Assembly: GCA_020201235.1 (NCBI GenBank)
Contig: JAIVHD010000373.1
Coordinates: 5,517 to 15,322 of the forward strand
Source of the DNA: Lysobacteraceae bacterium
Lineage (GTDB): Bacteria; Pseudomonadota; Gammaproteobacteria; Xanthomonadales; Wenzhouxiangellaceae
DNA length: 9,806 nt
Direction of reading: 5' to 3'
In this document: piece by piece, positions 6,465 to 9,806 of the stretch
Numbering within the stretch: the first letter of the stretch is position 1
Layout: every line of letters begins with the position of its first letter
Notes under the pieces: model-generated
What the model was told of the DNA's origin: nothing
Database searches by the model: none
The model's input: the letters and a program-made list of their open reading frames with translations, nothing else
Translations under genes and position numbers: made by a program

Positions 6465-6864
6465 TCAGCTTTCGCGCTGGACTGGTGTCGCGCTGAGTTC
6501 AACATACAGGGGCGCGTTTTCCGGGCTGGTATCGGCACCTGCGGGGCCGTCGGACGGTGCCGCCACGGTGATTTTTCCTGGCTTGCCGGGCGGAACGCCG
6601 AGCATCGTTTCTGTCAGAAACTCCCAGTCGCCATCGACTTTCTGATGGATACCGACCCGACGATTCCGGGCTGTCGATTTCAAACTGGCCGGGTTTGCCC
6701 GCTTCCAGCAATAGTTCGGGCTCGCCGCGCAACTGCCCCGAGCACCATACTGCCGACTGTATTCGGTATTGGGTCAATGGCCGCTCTTCGGAGGCATCCG
6801 CGATTGCCGGCAGCGGCAACAGCATCATCAGGGTCAGCAGTAATTTCATCAGCATGGGCTTCAC
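6465..6864 (-). pseudogene. Small secreted protein gene broken by a one-base frameshift
   Basis: The first frame starts at a GTG overlapping the secF stop by four bases; ATG codons at 6855 and 6849 are alternatives. It encodes a signal peptide (MKLLLTLMMLLPLPAIA-DA) and continues QYRIQSAVWCSGQLRGEPEL and AGKPGQFEIDSPES. After about 6661 this frame turns into an Arg-rich sequence typical of wrong-frame reading, ending at 6499. The neighbouring frame meanwhile gives an ordinary sequence: RVGIHQKVDGDWEFLTETML, then GKPGKITVAAP and APLYVELSATPVQRES, ending at 6465. Dropping one base (T on the minus strand, 6660) joins them into a protein of about 132 residues, probably beta-rich and periplasmic. 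The family is not recognised. It is either a recent pseudogene or a base-calling error. Position after secF suggests co-transcription. Confidence 0.6.
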
Positions 6865-7826
6865 GAGTTCCTGAAACGGGCCGGCAACACTTCAGAATCA
6901 GGTTGATCCGCACCTTCGGGGGTGACTGGCATCAAATCCTGCTTCGAGACACCAAGAATGATGGCTGCGTTGCTGGCGATAAAGATGGATGAATAGGTGC
7001 CGACGATCACACCGACGATCAGCGTATAGGCAAAGGCATGGATGATCTCGCCGCCGAAATAGAACAAGGCCAGCAGCACCAGCAGCGTCGTCACCGAGGT
7101 CATCAAGGTTCGCGACAGCATCTGGTTGATCGAAAGATTGGTCAGCTCGACCGCCGTGCCCTTGCGTTTGACCCGGAAGTTTTCGCGCAATCGATCGTAG
7201 ACCACGATGGTGTCGTTGAGCGAATAGCCGATCACGGCCAGGATTGCCGCAACCACGGTCAGGTCGAAATTGACCTGGAACAGCGACAGCATGCCGACCA
7301 CCAGAACGACATCGTGCACCAGCGCGATGACGGCCCCGACCGCGAACCGCCACTGAAAGCGGAACGACACGTAAAGCAGGATCCCGATCAGCGCGTACAG
7401 CATCGCCAGACCCCCCTGTTCGGCCAGTTCCTTGCCAATTTGGGGACCGACGAACTCGACCCGGCGAATCTCGACTCCGGCATCGATTGAAGTCAGGGCC
7501 TCCAATGCCCGGGTGCTGACATCGGCACCTTCTTCTGCGGCGACCTCGGCCGGCAGCCGAACGACGATATCGCGCGACGAGCCGAAGGTCTGGACGGTGA
7601 AATTGTCATAATCTGCCTGATCGAGCGCATCCCGCACACCGCCGAGCTCGGGTGCCTCCGGATACGAAACCTCGATCAAAGTACCGCCGGTGAAATCCAG
7701 GCCAAAATTCAGACCCCGGGTTGCCAGTGAGCCGATGCTCACAAGAATCAAAACTGCGGAGGCGATCAACGCGATCTTGCGCCTTGCCATGAAATCGAAT
7801 TGAGTGTTGCTGCGGATGATATCCAT
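6861..7826 (-). CDS. secF: Protein translocase subunit SecF
   Basis: SecF forms the SecDF complex in the inner membrane, which uses the proton gradient to pull exported proteins from SecYEG into the periplasm. The 321-residue protein is full length (E. coli 323). It has the first membrane helix at about 17-36, then GLNFGLDFTGGTLIEVSY (38-55), a periplasmic P4 domain to about 130, and five further helices. The conserved charged residues Asp205 in GYSLNDTIVVYDRLREN and Arg239 in LSRTLMTS correspond to E. coli Asp213 and Arg247. The start lies 24 bases after the secD stop, and the stop overlaps the GTG of the next gene, so the operon is tightly packed. Unlike SecD here, it shows no missing part. 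Confidence 0.97.
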   Translation of the reverse strand: MDIIRSNTQFDFMARRKIALIASAVLILVSIGSLATRGLNFGLDFTGGTLIEVSYPEAPELGGVRDALDQADYDNFTVQTFGSSRDIVVRLPAEVAAEEGADVSTRALEALTSIDAGVEIRRVEFVGPQIGKELAEQGGLAMLYALIGILLYVSFRFQWRFAVGAVIALVHDVVLVVGMLSLFQVNFDLTVVAAILAVIGYSLNDTIVVYDRLRENFRVKRKGTAVELTNLSINQMLSRTLMTSVTTLLVLLALFYFGGEIIHAFAYTLIVGVIVGTYSSIFIASNAAIILGVSKQDLMPVTPEGADQPDSEVLPARFRNS

Positions 7827-7850
7827 GCTTGAACGTTCCGTTGGTTCCGG

Positions 7851-9527
7851 TCAGATCGACAGCGCGGCGACGCGCTTGCGACCCCCGTAGATCAGGTTGA
7901 TGACACCACGCGTGCCGAAAATAGCGGTAAACATCGACGTCACGATACCCAGCGACAGCGTTACCGCGAAGCCCTTGACCGGCCCGCTGCCGAACATGAA
8001 CAGCACCAGCGCGGCGATCAGCGTCGTCACATTGGCATCGGCGATCGTTGAGAAGGCCTTGTCGTAACCCGCCCGAATCGCCGACTGCGGCGTATTTCCA
8101 AGCCGAAGTTCCTCGCGAATGCGTTCAAAAATCAGCACGTTGGCATCGACCGCCATGCCCACCGTCAGCACGATTCCGGCAATGCCCGGCAAGGTCAGCG
8201 TGGCGCCGATCATGGATAGCAGCGCCACAATCAACACCAGATTGACCGTCAGCGCCAGATCGGCCACCAGCCCGAACACGCGGTAATAAAGCACCATCAG
8301 GACCAGCACCAGACAAAACCCGATAATGACCGAGTTGAAGCCCTGATCGATGTTGTCGCGACCCAGGCTCGGGCCCACGGTGCGCTCCTCAATGATTTCG
8401 ATCGGCGCTGCCAGCGCACCCGAACGCAACAAAAGCGCAAGCTGGCTGGCCTCGCGGGCCGACCCGAGCCCGGTGGTCTGGAAGCGGCGGCCGAAAGGTT
8501 CGCGCACCACGGCCACCGAAATCACGTCCTCGACGCGACGGGTCTCGCGAACTTCCTCGCCATCGATAACACGCGTTTCCGGGCGTTGCTCAATGAACAC
8601 CACAGCCATGCGGTTACCGACATTTTCGTTGGTAAAGTCAAACATCCGGCGCGCGCCGATCGCGTCCAGCGCGACGTCGACCTTGGGAAGCGTCGCGGTG
8701 GCACCCAGGATGCGCTTGGCTTCGGCGGTATCCTGCACGCCCGGCAGCTGGACCACAATCCGGTCGCTGCCCTGCTGCTGAATGATCGGCTCGGCCACGC
8801 CCAGTTCATTGACGCGGTTGCGCAAAGTGGTAATGTTTTGCTGCAGTGCGGTCCGCTGCAGTTCAGTCATCGTTTCGGCGCTGATGGTCCCGCGGAGATT
8901 AAATGTTTCCGAACCATCAACCGCTTCAATCTCCAGCTCGGGCAGTTCGCGCGCAATCGTCTGCATCGCGGTCTGGCGGTCTTCGGGCGAGCGCAGTTCC
9001 GCGATCAGGGTGTCGCGTTCGGTCCGGACCGAACGGTACCGAATGCGCTCGTCGCGCAGCAGGTTGCGAATGTCATCGACAAAACGATCGAGCTGCTGCT
9101 CGCGCGCGGTTTCCATGTCGACCTCCATCAGGAAATGCACGCCACCCTGCAGGTCGAGCCCCAAAACCATGGGCTCGGCGTTGACCGCCCGAAGCCAGTT
9201 GGGGGTTGCCGGTGCCAGATTCAGCGCAACCACGTAGGCATCGCCGAGCTCTCCGCGAAGCACATCGGCGGCTTCAAGCTGCTGATCTGAATCGGCCAGC
9301 CGGACCAAAATACGCTCCGGGGCAAAGTCGATCACGCCGGGTTCGATTTCCTCGGCCGCCAGCGTGTCCTCGATCAGGTCTTGCAGCGCCGGGTCAAGCT
9401 CAAAGCCCCGGGTCGACGAAACCTGAACGGCCGGATCGTCGCCGAACAGGTTCGGCAACGCATAGAGCCCCCCGAGGACGAGCACGAGGATTAAGAGGAT
9501 GTATTTCCAGGCTGAGTAGCGATTCAT
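7851..9527 (-). CDS. secD: Protein translocase subunit SecD, with an internal deletion in the periplasmic region
   Basis: This is the large subunit of the SecDF proton-driven export motor. The N-terminus NRYSAWKYILLILVLVLG and LYALPNLFGDDPAVQ is typical, as are ALNLAPATPNWL (101-112), LGLDLQGGVHFLMEVDM (122-138), NRVNELGVAEP (238-247) and LPGVQDTAEAKRILGATATL (261-280). The six-helix C-terminal domain keeps Asp461 in VGMAVDANVLIFERI, equivalent to E. coli Asp519. The protein is 558 residues against 615 in E. coli. The difference sits in one place: after Leu280 the chain jumps to PKVDVALDAIGARRMFDFT, omitting the segment that starts EFRLV and includes the LTGD region in E. coli. The offset of 58 between the two aspartates agrees. 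No Shine-Dalgarno is evident at the start. It follows yajC by 109 bases and precedes secF by 24. Confidence 0.96.
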   Translation of the reverse strand: MNRYSAWKYILLILVLVLGGLYALPNLFGDDPAVQVSSTRGFELDPALQDLIEDTLAAEEIEPGVIDFAPERILVRLADSDQQLEAADVLRGELGDAYVVALNLAPATPNWLRAVNAEPMVLGLDLQGGVHFLMEVDMETAREQQLDRFVDDIRNLLRDERIRYRSVRTERDTLIAELRSPEDRQTAMQTIARELPELEIEAVDGSETFNLRGTISAETMTELQRTALQQNITTLRNRVNELGVAEPIIQQQGSDRIVVQLPGVQDTAEAKRILGATATLPKVDVALDAIGARRMFDFTNENVGNRMAVVFIEQRPETRVIDGEEVRETRRVEDVISVAVVREPFGRRFQTTGLGSAREASQLALLLRSGALAAPIEIIEERTVGPSLGRDNIDQGFNSVIIGFCLVLVLMVLYYRVFGLVADLALTVNLVLIVALLSMIGATLTLPGIAGIVLTVGMAVDANVLIFERIREELRLGNTPQSAIRAGYDKAFSTIADANVTTLIAALVLFMFGSGPVKGFAVTLSLGIVTSMFTAIFGTRGVINLIYGGRKRVAALSI

Positions 9528-9587
9528 GGGATCGGTAAAGGCTTATGGTTGTTATCGTTGACAATGATGGTGGCGAGGCACCGCGAA

Positions 9588-9600
9588 CGGTCGCTGACCG
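9588..9600. other. Short perfect hairpin between yajC and secD
   Basis: CGGTC and GACCG enclose a three-base loop in the 109-base gap between the yajC stop and secD start. It has no T-tract, so termination is unlikely; at most it may influence mRNA processing. The rest of the gap holds no gene. Confidence 0.25.
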
Positions 9601-9636
9601 GCGCTGTGCCGAATTGCCCCTGACCGCCAAGGCGCG

Positions 9637-9806
9637 TCAATGGGCCGAGTCGAAGGTGCCTTTGGGCACGACCTGGGCCACCGACTGCTTTTGCATCTTG
9701 ACGTTGACGCCGTCGGCCAGCTCAACGTCGATAAAACTGTCGCCAACCTCGGTGACTCGGCCCAGCAGGCCACCGGCGGAAACCACTTCATCGCCCACCG
9801 CAAGGT
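9637..9806 (-). CDS. yajC: Sec translocon accessory protein YajC (C-terminal part, runs off the window)
   Basis: YajC is a small single-pass inner-membrane protein that co-purifies with SecDF and SecYEG. Only the C-terminal cytoplasmic domain is present. Its 56 residues begin LAVGDEVVSAGGLLGRVTEV, continue DSFIDVELADGVNVKMQKQ and end SVAQVVPKGTFDSAH before a TGA. The GDEV-GG-GRV pattern and the terminal V-PKGT are family features. The membrane helix lies outside the window. Its position just upstream of secD on the same strand is the usual yajC-secD-secF order. Confidence 0.93.
   Translation of the reverse strand, partial: LAVGDEVVSAGGLLGRVTEVGDSFIDVELADGVNVKMQKQSVAQVVPKGTFDSAH

Noticed and set aside
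1..9806. CRISPR array, insertion sequence, integrase, prophage, toxin-antitoxin or defence system
   Set aside because: No spaced direct repeats, transposase or recombinase motifs, phage genes or small paired frames were seen; the tRNA-Pro fragment alone does not prove an element.

Overview
The window reads as a chromosomal segment of a moderately GC-rich gammaproteobacterium. Supporting signs are the tRNA cluster followed by tig-clpP, the yajC-secD-secF order with separate SecD and SecF proteins, a DsbB-family protein, and a plant-type (class II) DAHP synthase of the kind common in Xanthomonadales and relatives. Genus cannot be fixed from the sequence alone.

Layout: almost everything is on the minus strand and is best read from high to low coordinates. 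9806-6465 holds the end of yajC, secD, secF and a small secreted protein gene broken by a one-base frameshift; this is the SecDF-YajC accessory complex of the Sec translocon. 4801-6300 is the only plus-strand gene, a histidine ammonia-lyase (hutH), diverging from 4718-2926, a dsbB-like gene overlapping a class II DAHP synthase gene by four bases. 2755-1949 is an exported peroxiredoxin-like gene whose frame runs through the 3' half of a tRNA-Pro gene and stops inside tRNA-Arg(TCT). tRNA-His(GTG), the trigger factor gene tig and the start of clpP follow.

Most of this is housekeeping: protein export (SecDF-YajC), folding and proteolysis (trigger factor, ClpP), disulfide chemistry (DsbB, a CxxC peroxiredoxin-like protein), the first step of aromatic amino acid synthesis, and histidine breakdown. 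No CRISPR array, transposase, integrase, toxin-antitoxin pair or defence system was seen.

The unusual content is a set of lesions. (1) A tRNA-Pro gene keeps only its anticodon arm through CCA end and is joined in frame to the peroxiredoxin gene. (2) DsbB lacks the whole first periplasmic loop, including its CxxC quinone-reducing cysteine pair. (3) SecD lacks about 58 residues of its large periplasmic region. (4) The small secreted gene after secF carries a one-base frameshift. (1) to (3) look like internal deletions, and the two within proteins kept the reading frame. They may be real lineage-specific remodelling or assembly faults; reads across the junctions would decide. A perfect 20-bp palindrome upstream of the peroxiredoxin gene is the best regulatory candidate.
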